This document shows, piece after piece, positions 45,691 to 54,589 of a stretch of DNA of 64,000 bases. The translations under genes were made by a program, and so were the position numbers. How positions within the stretch are numbered: position 1 is the stretch's first letter; the number at the start of each line of letters is the position of its first letter. The stretch lies in NCBI RefSeq assembly GCF_020708045.1, contig NZ_JAJFES010000001.1, forward strand, positions 124,001 to 188,000, read 5' to 3'. Source of the DNA: Massilia sp. IC2-278. GTDB lineage: Bacteria > Pseudomonadota > Gammaproteobacteria > Burkholderiales > Burkholderiaceae_D. Under the pieces are notes generated by a model, which saw nothing but the letters and a program-made list of their open reading frames with translations, searched no databases and was not told the DNA's origin.

Positions 45691-46941
45691 TCAGTGCTTA
45701 TGCTCGCCAATCAACGCCAGCGAATCATGCTGCTTCTGGTTCAGCTGATGCCGCCGCAGGATCAGGTAAGTGATGCCCGCAATCGACAGCCCGAAGATCA
45801 CGATAATCACGTTCAGGTTGAGGTTCAGGGTGATCATGATCGCGTACATCGCCAGCATGGTCAGGATCGACAGGTTCTCGTTGAAGTTCTGCACCGCGAT
45901 CGAGTGCCCCGCGCTCATCAACACGTGGCCGCGGTGCTGCAGCAGCGCGTTCATCGGCACCACGAAGAAGCCCGACAGGAAGCCGATCATGGCCAGCAGC
46001 GGGTAGGCGATGATCACGTCGTGCACGAACACCATCACGGTCACGATCAGGCCCATGAAGATCCCCATCGGGATCACGGTCAGCGATTTCTTCAGCGGGA
46101 TCATCTTCGCGGCCAGCGCCGCGCCCACCGCCACGCCGATCGCAACAACGCCGATCAGGCTGGTGGCTTTATCCAGCGGCATGTGCAGCGAGCGCTCGGC
46201 CCACTTCAGCACGATGAACTGCAAGGTCGCGCCCGCGCCCCAGAACAGGGTGGTCACGGCCAGCGAAATCTGGCCCAGCTTGTCTTTCCACAGCGTGGCC
46301 GAGCAGTTGGCGAAGTCGGCGATCAGCTTCATCGGATTGCGCTCCTGGTGCTCGTAGCGCGCGCCGGTGTCGGGGATGCGCAGGTTGAAGAGCGCAGCCA
46401 ATATATAGATGAACACCACCACGGCCATCGCCGCTTCGCTGGTGCTGTCGATGCCGGGAATGCCGAAGCCGAGCAGCAGGCGTGAGCCGGCGTCGCTGAC
46501 CAGGGCGCCGCCGAGCACGGTGCCGAAGATGATCGACATCACGGTCAGGCCCTCGATCCAGCCGTTGGCGGCGACGAGTTTTTCCGGTGGCAGGAGTTCG
46601 GTCAGGATGCCGTACTTGGCCGGCGAATACACGGCCGCGCCGAAGCCGACCACGGCGTAGGAGAGCAGGGGATGGACGGTCAGGAACATCAGGCCGCAGC
46701 CGAAGATCTTGATCAGGTTCGCGATGAACATCACGCGGCCCTTGAGCAGCGAATCGGCAAAGGCGCCGACGAAGGCGGCCAGCAGCACATAGAACAGCAC
46801 GAACGACAGCTTCAGCAACGGCGTCAGCGATGCCGGGGCGTTCATCGTCACCAGGATGTCAATGGCTACGAACAGCAGCGCATTGTCTGCCAGCGACGAG
46901 AAGAACTGCGCCGCCATGATGGTGTAGAAACCACGGTTCAT
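45691..46941 (-). CDS. lplT: Lysophospholipid transporter LplT (MFS)
   Basis: 416 residues with about 12 hydrophobic helices. MAAQFFSSLADNALLFVAI and YSPAKYGILTELLPPEKLVA are hallmarks of LplT, an inner-membrane flippase that returns lysophosphatidylethanolamine to the cytoplasm for re-acylation. In enterobacteria it is coupled to aas; no aas gene is here. The lplT / alr-radA order is common in Burkholderiales. Confidence 0.93.
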   Translation of the reverse strand: MNRGFYTIMAAQFFSSLADNALLFVAIDILVTMNAPASLTPLLKLSFVLFYVLLAAFVGAFADSLLKGRVMFIANLIKIFGCGLMFLTVHPLLSYAVVGFGAAVYSPAKYGILTELLPPEKLVAANGWIEGLTVMSIIFGTVLGGALVSDAGSRLLLGFGIPGIDSTSEAAMAVVVFIYILAALFNLRIPDTGARYEHQERNPMKLIADFANCSATLWKDKLGQISLAVTTLFWGAGATLQFIVLKWAERSLHMPLDKATSLIGVVAIGVAVGAALAAKMIPLKKSLTVIPMGIFMGLIVTVMVFVHDVIIAYPLLAMIGFLSGFFVVPMNALLQHRGHVLMSAGHSIAVQNFNENLSILTMLAMYAIMITLNLNLNVIIVIFGLSIAGITYLILRRHQLNQKQHDSLALIGEHKH

Positions 46942-47100
46942 CGAAAGTATCTGAAAACAAGTCTGGGTTGCTTTATACCATGAAAGGGTGGCTCGCCAAA
47001 GAATTCACCCCGGCAGAAAGGGGGGCTGTCCGGTAAAATAGAGCCTTTCACCTAATACCGTTTCTCTTCTTTTTCCGGTCTCTTTCCCCATATAGTTGCC

Positions 47101-48210
47101 ATGCCACGCCCCCTCTGCGCCACCATTCACCTCGATTCGATGCAGCATAACCTGGCCCGCGCCCGTGCCTGCGCCCCGCAGTCCAAGGCCTGGGCCGTGG
47201 TGAAGGCGAACGCCTATGGCCACGGCCTGGAACGCGGCATGAAGGGCTTCGCCCAGGCCGACGGCCTGGCCCTGATCGAAACCGAGAATGCCCTGCGCCT
47301 GCGCGAACTCGGCTGGACCAAGCCGATCCTGCTGCTGGAAGGGATCTTCGATGCCTCCGACGTGCCGCTGCTGGCCGAGCACGACATCAACAGCACCGTG
47401 CACTCGCTCGAGCAGATCAAGATGCTGGAATACACCCAGCTGTACCGCCCGATCGACGTGCACCTGAAGATGAACACCGGGATGAACCGTCTCGGTTTCC
47501 GCCCCGACGAATACGCCGCCGCCTACAAGCGCCTGCGCGCGATCCCGGGCGTGCGCAACATCACCCACATGACCCACTTCGCGAACGCCGACGAACTGGA
47601 ACACCCGCGCCTGACGATTTCCGAGCAGGTGCGGCGCTTCCGCACCGGCGTCGAGGGCCTGGGCGGCGAGCGCAGCCTGTCGAATTCGGCCGGCGTGCTG
47701 CACCAGGAAGTGCTGGCCCAGGAACTGCAGAACGACTGGGTCCGTCCCGGCATCATGCTGTACGGCGGCACCCCGGGCGGTGGGCGTACGGCGCACGACT
47801 TCGGCCTGCGCCCGACCATGACATTGAGCAGCGAGATCATCGCGATCCAGCAGCTGGAAGCCGGCGACACCGTCGGCTACGGCAGCCGCTTCGAGGCGAC
47901 CGGCGCCATGCAGGTGGGCGTGGTGGCCTGCGGCTATGCCGACGGCTACCCGCGCCACGCGCCGCACGGCACCCCGGTGATCGTCGACGGCATGCGCACC
48001 AGCGTGGTGGGGCGGGTGTCGATGGACATGATGACGGTGGACCTGACGCCGGTCGCCAACGCCCGCGTCGGCAGCAAGGTCACCCTGTGGGGCGACGGCT
48101 TGCCGATCGACGAGGTGGCAGCAGCTTCCGGCACCATCGGCTATGAATTGATGTGCGCACTCGCGCCGCGCGTGCGCGTGAGCGAAGGACGGATGGGAAC
48201 CCATGGCTAA
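47101..48210 (+). CDS. alr: Alanine racemase
   Basis: 369 residues. The PLP-binding Lys lies in AVVKANAYGHG, the catalytic Tyr in VGYGSRF; MNTGMNRLGF and GRVSMDMMTVDLT are conserved. It interconverts L- and D-alanine for peptidoglycan. The stop lies 8 nt inside the radA start region, so alr and radA are translationally coupled. A -10-like taaaat is at 47034-47039, without an obvious -35. Confidence 0.97.
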   Translation: MPRPLCATIHLDSMQHNLARARACAPQSKAWAVVKANAYGHGLERGMKGFAQADGLALIETENALRLRELGWTKPILLLEGIFDASDVPLLAEHDINSTVHSLEQIKMLEYTQLYRPIDVHLKMNTGMNRLGFRPDEYAAAYKRLRAIPGVRNITHMTHFANADELEHPRLTISEQVRRFRTGVEGLGGERSLSNSAGVLHQEVLAQELQNDWVRPGIMLYGGTPGGGRTAHDFGLRPTMTLSSEIIAIQQLEAGDTVGYGSRFEATGAMQVGVVACGYADGYPRHAPHGTPVIVDGMRTSVVGRVSMDMMTVDLTPVANARVGSKVTLWGDGLPIDEVAAASGTIGYELMCALAPRVRVSEGRMGTHG

Positions 48211-49582
48211 GGCAAAGACCCAGTTTGTGTGCAGCGAATGCGGCAGCGTCAGCAGCCGCTGGATGGGCCAGTGCCCGGACTGCAAGGCCTGGAACACGCT
48301 GGTCGAGTCGGCGGTGGAAACCGCGGGCGTGAACCGCATGTCGCAGACCAGTCACCACAAGGCGCTGGCGCAGACGGCGCCGGTGCTGTCGCTGGCCGAC
48401 ATCGAAGCCATCGACGTGCCGCGCTTCGGCACCGGCATCGAGGAATTCGACCGCGTGCTCGGCGGCGGCCTGGTGGCGGGTGGCGTGGTGCTGATCGGCG
48501 GCGACCCCGGCATCGGCAAGTCGACCCTGCTGCTGCAGGCGCTGGCGAACCTGGCCGCGGTGCGCAGTACTTTATATGTAAGCGGCGAGGAATCCGGCGC
48601 CCAGATCGCCCTGCGCGCCAAGCGCCTGGCGGTCGACGCCAAGGAGCTCAAGCTGCAGGCCGAGATCCAGCTCGAGAAAATCCTCGGCACCCTGGCCGAT
48701 TTGAAGCCGGAAGTGGCGGTGATCGACTCGATCCAGACCCTGTATTCGGACGCGCTGACCGCCGCCCCCGGCTCGGTGTCGCAGGTGCGCGAATGCGCGG
48801 CCCAGCTGACCCGCGTGGCGAAGCAGACCGGCGTCACCATCATCCTGGTTGGCCACGTGACGAAAGAGGGCGCGCTGGCCGGGCCGCGCGTGCTGGAACA
48901 CATCGTCGACACCGTGCTGTACTTCGAGGGCGATACCCAGTCGAGCTTCCGCCTGGTGCGGGCGATTAAAAACCGTTTCGGCGCGGTGAACGAGCTGGGC
49001 GTGTTCGCCATGACCGAAAAGGGCCTGAAGGGCGTGTCGAATCCGTCGGCGCTGTTCCTGTCGCAGCACGACAGCCAGGTGCCGGGTTCCTGCGTGATGG
49101 TTACGCAAGAGGGCACGCGCCCGCTGCTGGTGGAAATCCAGGCCCTGGTCGACGCCAGCCACCTGCCGAATGCGCGCCGGCTGTCGGTGGGCCTGGAACA
49201 GAACCGCCTGGCGATGCTGCTGGCGGTGCTGCACCGCCATGCCGGTATCGCCGCCTTCGACCAGGACGTGTTCATCAACGCGGTGGGCGGCGTGAAGATC
49301 GCCGAGCCGGCGGCCGACCTGGCCGTGCTGCTGGCGATTAACTCGTCGATGCGCAACAAGCCGCTACCGCGCGGGTTGGTCGTCTTCGGCGAAGTCGGCC
49401 TGGCCGGCGAAATCCGCCCGGCGCCGCGCGGCCAGGAGCGCCTGAAGGAAGCGGCCAAGCTGGGCTTCTCGGTGGCGATCATCCCGAAGGCCAACGTGCC
49501 GAAGCAAAAGATCGAGGGCATGAACATCATTGCCGTCGAGCGCATCGACCAGGCCTTCAGCAAGCTGCGCGAGCTGGACTGA
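48203..49582 (+). CDS. radA: DNA repair protein RadA
   Basis: 459 residues. The N-terminal zinc finger (CSECGSVSSRWMGQCPDC) is followed by a RecA-like ATPase with Walker A GGDPGIGKST, the RadA-specific KNRFG motif and a C-terminal Lon-protease-like domain (GGVKIAEPAADLAVLLAI). It promotes branch migration of recombination intermediates. An intrinsic terminator follows. Confidence 0.97.
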   Translation: MAKAKTQFVCSECGSVSSRWMGQCPDCKAWNTLVESAVETAGVNRMSQTSHHKALAQTAPVLSLADIEAIDVPRFGTGIEEFDRVLGGGLVAGGVVLIGGDPGIGKSTLLLQALANLAAVRSTLYVSGEESGAQIALRAKRLAVDAKELKLQAEIQLEKILGTLADLKPEVAVIDSIQTLYSDALTAAPGSVSQVRECAAQLTRVAKQTGVTIILVGHVTKEGALAGPRVLEHIVDTVLYFEGDTQSSFRLVRAIKNRFGAVNELGVFAMTEKGLKGVSNPSALFLSQHDSQVPGSCVMVTQEGTRPLLVEIQALVDASHLPNARRLSVGLEQNRLAMLLAVLHRHAGIAAFDQDVFINAVGGVKIAEPAADLAVLLAINSSMRNKPLPRGLVVFGEVGLAGEIRPAPRGQERLKEAAKLGFSVAIIPKANVPKQKIEGMNIIAVERIDQAFSKLRELD

Positions 49583-49643
49583 GCTCCATCCTCCCAAGAT
49601 TGCGCGCGTGCCGCGCCCGCGCGCGGCCCCGTATTGACCCACG

Positions 49644-49681
49644 GCGGCGGCCCGTATTGACTGACGGGTCCGCCGCTTTTT
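49644..49681 (+). terminator. Intrinsic terminator of alr-radA
   Basis: Stem gcggcgg-cccgt (49644-49655) pairs with acggg and ccgccgc (49664-49668, 49670-49676), followed by ttttt. It lies 60 nt past the radA stop. Confidence 0.88.
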
Positions 49682-49684
49682 ACC

Positions 49685-49690
49685 TATAAT
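49685..49690 (+). promoter_or_regulatory. Consensus -10 box for the PilZ gene
   Basis: A perfect TATAAT immediately behind the radA terminator, 33 nt before the PilZ start codon. The nearest TTGACT (49657-49662) is 22 bp upstream, too far for a standard spacer, and lies within the terminator loop. Confidence 0.45.
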
Positions 49691-49722
49691 GGGTATCGTT
49701 CCATAGGCAAGTTGGTGAATTC

Positions 49723-50040
49723 GTGACAGAACAAAGGCAGTCCCCCCGTAAAGTATTCAAGACCCGCGCCATGCTCGCCGTCGAAGGCAGCGCTCCGGTG
49801 CTGGGCCGTACCACCGACATCAGCGCCCAGGGCGTCAGTATCAACCTGCCGAACCCGGTGCCGGCAGGGCAAACGGCGCAATTGCGATTCGACCTGCTGG
49901 TCGATGGCAACATCGTTCCCATCAACACCCGCGTCAAGGTCACGCACTGCATCCTCAGCCACGGCGAATTCAAGGCCGGCTTCCAGTTCCTGAACCTGGA
50001 CCTGGGCGCGATGACCTCGCTGGCGCGCTTTTTACGCTAA
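49723..50040 (+). CDS. PilZ domain protein (c-di-GMP receptor candidate)
   Basis: 105 residues from a GTG start at 49723. The PilZ signature is visible: an Arg-rich N-terminal RQSPRK (RxxxR type) and DISAQGVSI (D/NxSxxG). Single-domain PilZ proteins bind c-di-GMP and regulate motility or polysaccharide machinery; this fits two GGDEF proteins elsewhere in the window. It is followed by a strong terminator, so it is monocistronic. Confidence 0.88.
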   Translation: MTEQRQSPRKVFKTRAMLAVEGSAPVLGRTTDISAQGVSINLPNPVPAGQTAQLRFDLLVDGNIVPINTRVKVTHCILSHGEFKAGFQFLNLDLGAMTSLARFLR

Positions 50041-50111
50041 GCTGCGCTGCGCTAAGCTTACGTCGAGACACATCGCGCAGCATGCGCCTTGCATGGCCGG
50101 TTCCAAAGCGA

Positions 50112-50144
50112 AGCGGCGAGCGCCCGTGGGCCTCGCCGCTTTTT
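50112..50144 (+). terminator. Intrinsic terminator of the PilZ gene
   Basis: Arms agcggcgag (50112-50120) and ctcgccgct (50132-50140), 11-nt loop, then tttt. It begins 72 nt after the stop. Confidence 0.9.
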
Positions 50145-50180
50145 GTCGTCTTGACGTCTGGCCCCGTGATGGGCCATGCA

Positions 50181-50297
50181 CTATTCGTGATAGTGATCGC
50201 GCAGGGCTTCCGAACTGCCGCCGACTTCCTGGAAGATTTCGTAGGCAATCAGGCCAACCATGCCGCTGATGATAGCAAACACAAACATGTTAAACAT
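50181..50297 (-). CDS. Possible single-pass small membrane protein
   Basis: 38 residues starting MFNMFVFAIISGMVGLIAY, one hydrophobic helix followed by an acidic, His-containing tail. Codon choice in the second half resembles real genes here (third-position G/C), and the frame is open further upstream to 50417. No good Shine-Dalgarno was found, so the start is uncertain. Not recognised. Confidence 0.4.
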   Translation of the reverse strand: MFNMFVFAIISGMVGLIAYEIFQEVGGSSEALRDHYHE

Positions 50298-50608
50298 ATA
50301 ACAAAAACGCTCTTCAGCATTCCCTCCATCGAGTTGATATGCCTTGAGCATAGCAGTCGCCGGTGTATTTACAAGAGCGCGGCAGGCCGATTTTTTGCAC
50401 CCGGGGCCGCTTGACAAGTCGCCTGCCGGGGCCGCTTGCCAGGGGAGTCAGGATAGGTGTCATCAATTGTGTGACGGCCATTCCTGTAACACGGCACTAT
50501 GGCGCGGACCGCGTTTCGCGGGGCGTGGATGTGGCCGCTGTTCAGCTGTAGTTCAGCTGTCACACGAATGAAACGCGGCTGAAATACGCGTATGACACGC
50601 CCAAAACC

Positions 50609-50633
50609 CCATGTCATGGATTTGATGACATGG
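50609..50633. promoter_or_regulatory. Inverted repeat of Pho half-sites upstream of pstS
   Basis: Arms ccatgtcat (50609-50617) and atgacatgg (50625-50633), each containing a TGTCAT half-site in opposite orientation, 11 bp upstream of the direct-repeat Pho box. Confidence 0.5.
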
Positions 50634-50643
50634 ATTTTTGCGA

Positions 50644-50676
50644 TGTCATTAACTTGTCATATTCAATCAGTAGACT
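50644..50676 (+). promoter_or_regulatory. Pho box and -10 of the pst operon
   Basis: Two direct TGTCAT repeats with 11-bp period (50644-50649 and 50655-50660) match the PhoB consensus. A -10-like TAGACT (50671-50676) follows 10 bp later, the usual arrangement in which the Pho box replaces the -35. Activated by PhoB at low phosphate. Confidence 0.88.
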
Positions 50677-50740
50677 GCGCTGCAATGAAGCCGGACGTCC
50701 GGAAATGCAGTGTCGCACTACACCCTGAAAGGATATCGAT

Positions 50741-51778
50741 ATGCGTATGAAGCACCTGTTCCTCACCGTCGCGCTTGCCGCCGCCACCCTGGCGACGACT
50801 GCCCAGGCAGCGAACATCACCGGCGCCGGCGCAACCTTCCCTTATCCGATCTACGCGAAGTGGGCGGAAATGTACAAGGCGTCCAGCGGCACCGGCCTGA
50901 ACTACCAGTCGGTGGGTTCGGGCGCCGGCATCAAGCAGATCAAGGCGAAAACCGTCGACTTCGGCGCATCGGACATGCCGCTGCCGGCCAAGGATCTGAA
51001 CGACGCCGGCCTGTTCCAGTTCCCGGCCGTGATGGGCGGCGTGGTCCCGATTGTCAACCTGCCGGGCGTCGGCCCAGGCCAGGTGAAGCTCACCGGCGCC
51101 GTGCTGGCCGATATCTTCATGGGCAAGATCACCAAGTGGAACGCCCAGCCGATCGCGGCCCTGAACCCTGGCGTCAAGCTGCCAGCCGACGACATTACCG
51201 TCGTCCACCGCGCCGACAGCTCGGGCACCTCCTTCCTGTTCACCGACTACCTGTCGAAGACCAACCCGGACTGGAAGCTGAAGATCGGCGCCGGCACCTC
51301 GGTCAAGTGGGCCGTCGGCGTGGGCGGCAAGGGCAACGAAGGCGTGGCCGCCAACGTCCAGCGCATCAAGGGCTCGATCGGCTACGTCGAGTGGGCCTAT
51401 GCCAAGAAGAACAAGATGTCGCACACCCAGCTGCAGAACCGCGAAGGCGCCTTCCTCCAGCCTGACGACGAAGCCTTCAAGGCCGCTGCCGCCAGCGCCG
51501 ACTGGGCCAAGGCCCCGGGCTTCGCCGTGGTCCTGACCGACCAGCCGGGCAAGGCCAGCTGGCCGATCACCGGCGCCTCCTACATCCTGGTGCACAAGTC
51601 GCAGGCCGACGCCGCCAAGGGCAAGGAAGTCCTGAAGTTCTTCGACTGGGCCTACAAGAACGGTAGCGCCGCTGCCGCCGACCTGGACTACGTGCCGATG
51701 CCGGCCGCCGTCACCAAGCTGGTCCAGGACGCCTGGAAAGCCAACCTGAAGGACGCTTCGGGCAAGGCGGTCTGGTAA
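50741..51778 (+). CDS. pstS: Phosphate ABC transporter substrate-binding protein PstS
   Basis: 345 residues with signal peptide (FLTVALAAATLATTAQA) and a good Shine-Dalgarno (gaaagga). Phosphate-ligand motifs are GAGATFPYPIYAKW, GSGAGIKQI, DFGASDMPL and RADSSGTSFLFTDYL. It is a periplasmic high-affinity phosphate binder. First gene of the pst operon; a hairpin behind it probably allows higher expression than pstCAB. Confidence 0.97.
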   Translation: MRMKHLFLTVALAAATLATTAQAANITGAGATFPYPIYAKWAEMYKASSGTGLNYQSVGSGAGIKQIKAKTVDFGASDMPLPAKDLNDAGLFQFPAVMGGVVPIVNLPGVGPGQVKLTGAVLADIFMGKITKWNAQPIAALNPGVKLPADDITVVHRADSSGTSFLFTDYLSKTNPDWKLKIGAGTSVKWAVGVGGKGNEGVAANVQRIKGSIGYVEWAYAKKNKMSHTQLQNREGAFLQPDDEAFKAAAASADWAKAPGFAVVLTDQPGKASWPITGASYILVHKSQADAAKGKEVLKFFDWAYKNGSAAAADLDYVPMPAAVTKLVQDAWKANLKDASGKAVW

Positions 51779-51789
51779 GGCAGTCACCC

Positions 51790-51819
51790 CGCCGCCGGCA
51801 CCTGATCAGGCCGGCGGCG
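51790..51819 (+). other. Intercistronic hairpin between pstS and pstC
   Basis: Perfect 10-bp GC arms (51790-51799 and 51810-51819) with a 10-nt loop and only a weak T-stretch afterwards. Such hairpins stabilise the pstS mRNA or partly terminate after it. Confidence 0.7.
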
Positions 51820-51862
51820 CCTGTTTGTCCCTGAAAGCAGTACATCCATATAAGAACATCAC

Positions 51863-52879
51863 ATGAGCGCACACCCATCAGTCGCCCTCGACAAGCCAGC
51901 CGGCGCGGCCATCGCCGACAAGCAGCAGGCCGCCCTCAGCAAGACTATGCGCAACCAGCGCATCCAGGACTTCTTCTTCCACAAGATTACCTTCCTGTTC
52001 GCCGCCAGCGTGCTGCTCGCACTGGTGGGCATCATCATTTCGCTGGCCATCGGTGCGGCGCCGGCCTTCAAGGAATTCGGCGCCTCCTTCATCAGCACCG
52101 TCGAGTGGGACCCGGTCGAGGATAAATTCGGCGCCCTGATCGCGATCTGGGGCACGCTCGCCACCTCGCTGATCGCGCTGGCCGTCGCCTTCCCGATCAG
52201 CTTCGGCATCGCGCTCTTCCTGACCGAAATCTGCCCGGTCTGGCTGCGCCGCCCGATGGGCACCGCGGTCGAGCTGCTGGCGGGCGTGCCGTCGATCATC
52301 TACGGCATGTGGGGCCTGTTCGTGTTCGCGCCGCTGTTCGCCGACCATGTGCAGCCGCTGCTGAAATCCACCCTCGGCCAGCTGCCGGTCATCGGCCAGC
52401 TGTTCCAGGGCCCGACCATGGGCATCGGCATCCTGACCGCCGGCCTGATCCTGGCCGTGATGATCATCCCCTTCATTTCCTCGGTGATGCGCGACGTGTT
52501 CGAGATCGTCCCGACCGTGCTGAAGGAATCGGCTTACGGCCTGGGCTGCACCAAGTGGGAAGTGGTGCGCAAGGTGGTGCTGCCTTATACCCGCAACGGC
52601 GTGGTCGGCGGCGTGATGCTGGGCCTGGGCCGCGCGCTCGGCGAAACCATGGCGGTCACCTTCGTGATCGGTAACGCGCATGAACTGAGCTGGTCGCTGT
52701 TCTCGGCCGGTAACTCGATTTCCTCGACCCTGGCGAACGAATTCGCCGAAGCGGCCTCGCCGCTGCACGTGTCCTCGCTGTTCGCGCTGGCACTGATCCT
52801 GTTCGCCATCACCTTTGTCGTGCTGTCGGCTGCAAAACTGATGTTGGCGGGGATGTCCCGCAAGGAAGGCACGAAATGA
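51863..52879 (+). CDS. pstC: Phosphate ABC transporter permease PstC
   Basis: 338 residues with six or more membrane helices. The binding-protein-dependent permease signature is ESAYGLGCTKWEVVRKVVLP; VELLAGVPSIIYGMWGLFVF is typical of PstC. It has a longer N-terminal cytoplasmic segment than E. coli PstC. Its end overlaps pstA by 4 nt (atga). Confidence 0.96.
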   Translation: MSAHPSVALDKPAGAAIADKQQAALSKTMRNQRIQDFFFHKITFLFAASVLLALVGIIISLAIGAAPAFKEFGASFISTVEWDPVEDKFGALIAIWGTLATSLIALAVAFPISFGIALFLTEICPVWLRRPMGTAVELLAGVPSIIYGMWGLFVFAPLFADHVQPLLKSTLGQLPVIGQLFQGPTMGIGILTAGLILAVMIIPFISSVMRDVFEIVPTVLKESAYGLGCTKWEVVRKVVLPYTRNGVVGGVMLGLGRALGETMAVTFVIGNAHELSWSLFSAGNSISSTLANEFAEAASPLHVSSLFALALILFAITFVVLSAAKLMLAGMSRKEGTK

Positions 52880-53730
52880 ACGTTACCAATCCTGTCTACC
52901 GCAAGCGCCTGTTGGCGCACCGCGTCGGCATCGCCCTGTCGGTGCTGGCGATGGCGATCGGCCTGGCGATGCTGGCCTGGATTCTCTGGACCCTGCTGGC
53001 CAACGGCTTCGGCGCGCTGTCGACCACGATGTTCTCCGGCGACACCCCGGCGCCGGGCAGCGAAGGCGGCGGCTTGCGCAATGCGATCGTCGGCAGCCTG
53101 ATGATGGTCGGTTTGTCGACCCTGGTCAGCACCCCGATCGGCATCCTGGCCGGCATCTACCTGGCAGAGTACGGCGAGACCAACCGCTTCGGCCAGATCA
53201 CGCGCTTTGTCACCGACATCATGCTGTCGGCGCCGTCGATCGTGATCGGTTTGTTCGTCTACGCCCTGTACGTGGCGAACGTGAAGCACTTCTCGGGCTA
53301 CGCCGGCACCATCGCACTGTCGCTGATCGCCATTCCCGTGGTCGTGCGCACCACCGACAACATGCTGCGCCTCGTACCGAATAGTTTGCTGGAGGCGGCG
53401 TTCGCCCTCGGCGCGCCGCGCTGGAAGGTGGCGATGCTGGTGCGCCTGCGCGCCGTGAAAGCCGGCGTGATCACCGGCGTGCTGCTGGCCCTGGCCCGTA
53501 TCTCGGGCGAGACCGCGCCGCTCCTGTTCACGGCCCTGAACAACCAGTTCTTCAGCACCGACATGAATGCACCGATGGCGAACCTGCCGGTGGTGATCTA
53601 CCAGTTCGCGATGAGCCCTTACGATGACTGGCGCTCGCTGGCCTGGGGCGGCGCATTGCTGGTGACCTTCACCGTGCTGTTCCTGAACATTTTGTCGCGC
53701 ACCGTCTTCACCCAGAAGACTCCACGTTAA
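52876..53730 (+). CDS. pstA: Phosphate ABC transporter permease PstA
   Basis: 284 residues, six-helix permease. The EAA-type loop is EAAFALGAPRWKVAMLV, and LARISGETAPLLFTALNNQF is characteristic of PstA. It pairs with PstC in the inner membrane. Confidence 0.96.
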   Translation: MNVTNPVYRKRLLAHRVGIALSVLAMAIGLAMLAWILWTLLANGFGALSTTMFSGDTPAPGSEGGGLRNAIVGSLMMVGLSTLVSTPIGILAGIYLAEYGETNRFGQITRFVTDIMLSAPSIVIGLFVYALYVANVKHFSGYAGTIALSLIAIPVVVRTTDNMLRLVPNSLLEAAFALGAPRWKVAMLVRLRAVKAGVITGVLLALARISGETAPLLFTALNNQFFSTDMNAPMANLPVVIYQFAMSPYDDWRSLAWGGALLVTFTVLFLNILSRTVFTQKTPR

Positions 53731-53746
53731 TTTATCCTGACGAACC

Positions 53747-54544
53747 ATGACCCTTGCTATGGCAACCCCGACCGCAGCTCCAAGCGCAAAAACCAAGACC
53801 ATCGAGATTGCGGGCCTGAATTTCTTCTACGGTAAAACGCAGAGCCTGAAAAACGTTTCGCTCGACATCCACGACAAGCAGGTGACCGCTTTCATCGGCC
53901 CTTCGGGCTGCGGCAAGTCGACCCTGCTGCGCACCCTGAACCGCATGTACGATCTGTACCCAGGGCAGCGCGCCGAAGGCCAGATCAACTACCGCGGCCG
54001 CAACATCCTGGAGCCGGGCGTCGACGTGAACGCCCTGCGCGCGAAAATCGGCATGGTGTTCCAGAAGCCGACCCCGTTCCCGATGTCGATCTACGACAAC
54101 ATCGCCTTCGGCGTGCGCCTGTACGAAAACCTGTCGAAAGGCGAGATGGACGAGCGTGTCGAATGGGCCCTGAAAAAGGCGGCGCTGTGGGAAGAAGCGA
54201 AAGACAAGCTGAACAAGAGCGGTTTGTCGCTGTCGGGTGGCCAGCAGCAGCGCCTGTGCATCGCGCGCGGCGTGGCGGTGAAGCCGGACGTGCTGTTGTT
54301 AGATGAGCCGACTTCGGCGCTGGACCCGATCTCGACCGCGAAGATCGAGGAGCTGATCAGCGAACTGAAGCAGGACTACACGATCACCATCGTGACCCAC
54401 AACATGCAGCAGGCGGCACGCTGCTCGGATTACACTGCGTACATGTACCTCGGGGAACTGGTTGAATTCGGCGAGACCGACCAGCTGTTCATGAACCCGG
54501 CACGAAAAGAAACGCAGGATTACATCACCGGCCGCTTTGGCTAA
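53747..54544 (+). CDS. pstB: Phosphate ABC transporter ATP-binding protein PstB
   Basis: 265 residues. Walker [10 protein letters not shown], signature [14 protein letters not shown], Walker [15 protein letters not shown]-loop VTHNMQQA and the PstB-specific [17 protein letters not shown] 53747 is used; ATG 53759 is an equally possible in-frame start, since neither has a strong Shine-Dalgarno. It powers phosphate import. Confidence 0.97.
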   Translation: MTLAMATPTAAPSAKTKTIEIAGLNFFYGKTQSLKNVSLDIHDKQVTAFIGPSGCGKSTLLRTLNRMYDLYPGQRAEGQINYRGRNILEPGVDVNALRAKIGMVFQKPTPFPMSIYDNIAFGVRLYENLSKGEMDERVEWALKKAALWEEAKDKLNKSGLSLSGGQQQRLCIARGVAVKPDVLLLDEPTSALDPISTAKIEELISELKQDYTITIVTHNMQQAARCSDYTAYMYLGELVEFGETDQLFMNPARKETQDYITGRFG

Positions 54545-54589
54545 TCGCCGCCCGGTACGATAACAATATTCAAGAATAGGGAGAAGCAT

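Larger units (their letters stand above)
50145..50740. other. Long regulatory stretch ahead of pstS
   Basis: About 600 bp between the PilZ terminator and pstS. It contains a possible small membrane-protein gene on the minus strand (50181-50297), several TGTCA/TGACA half-sites, an inverted repeat at 50609-50633 and the Pho box with -10 at 50644-50676. Nothing else recognised. Confidence 0.6.
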
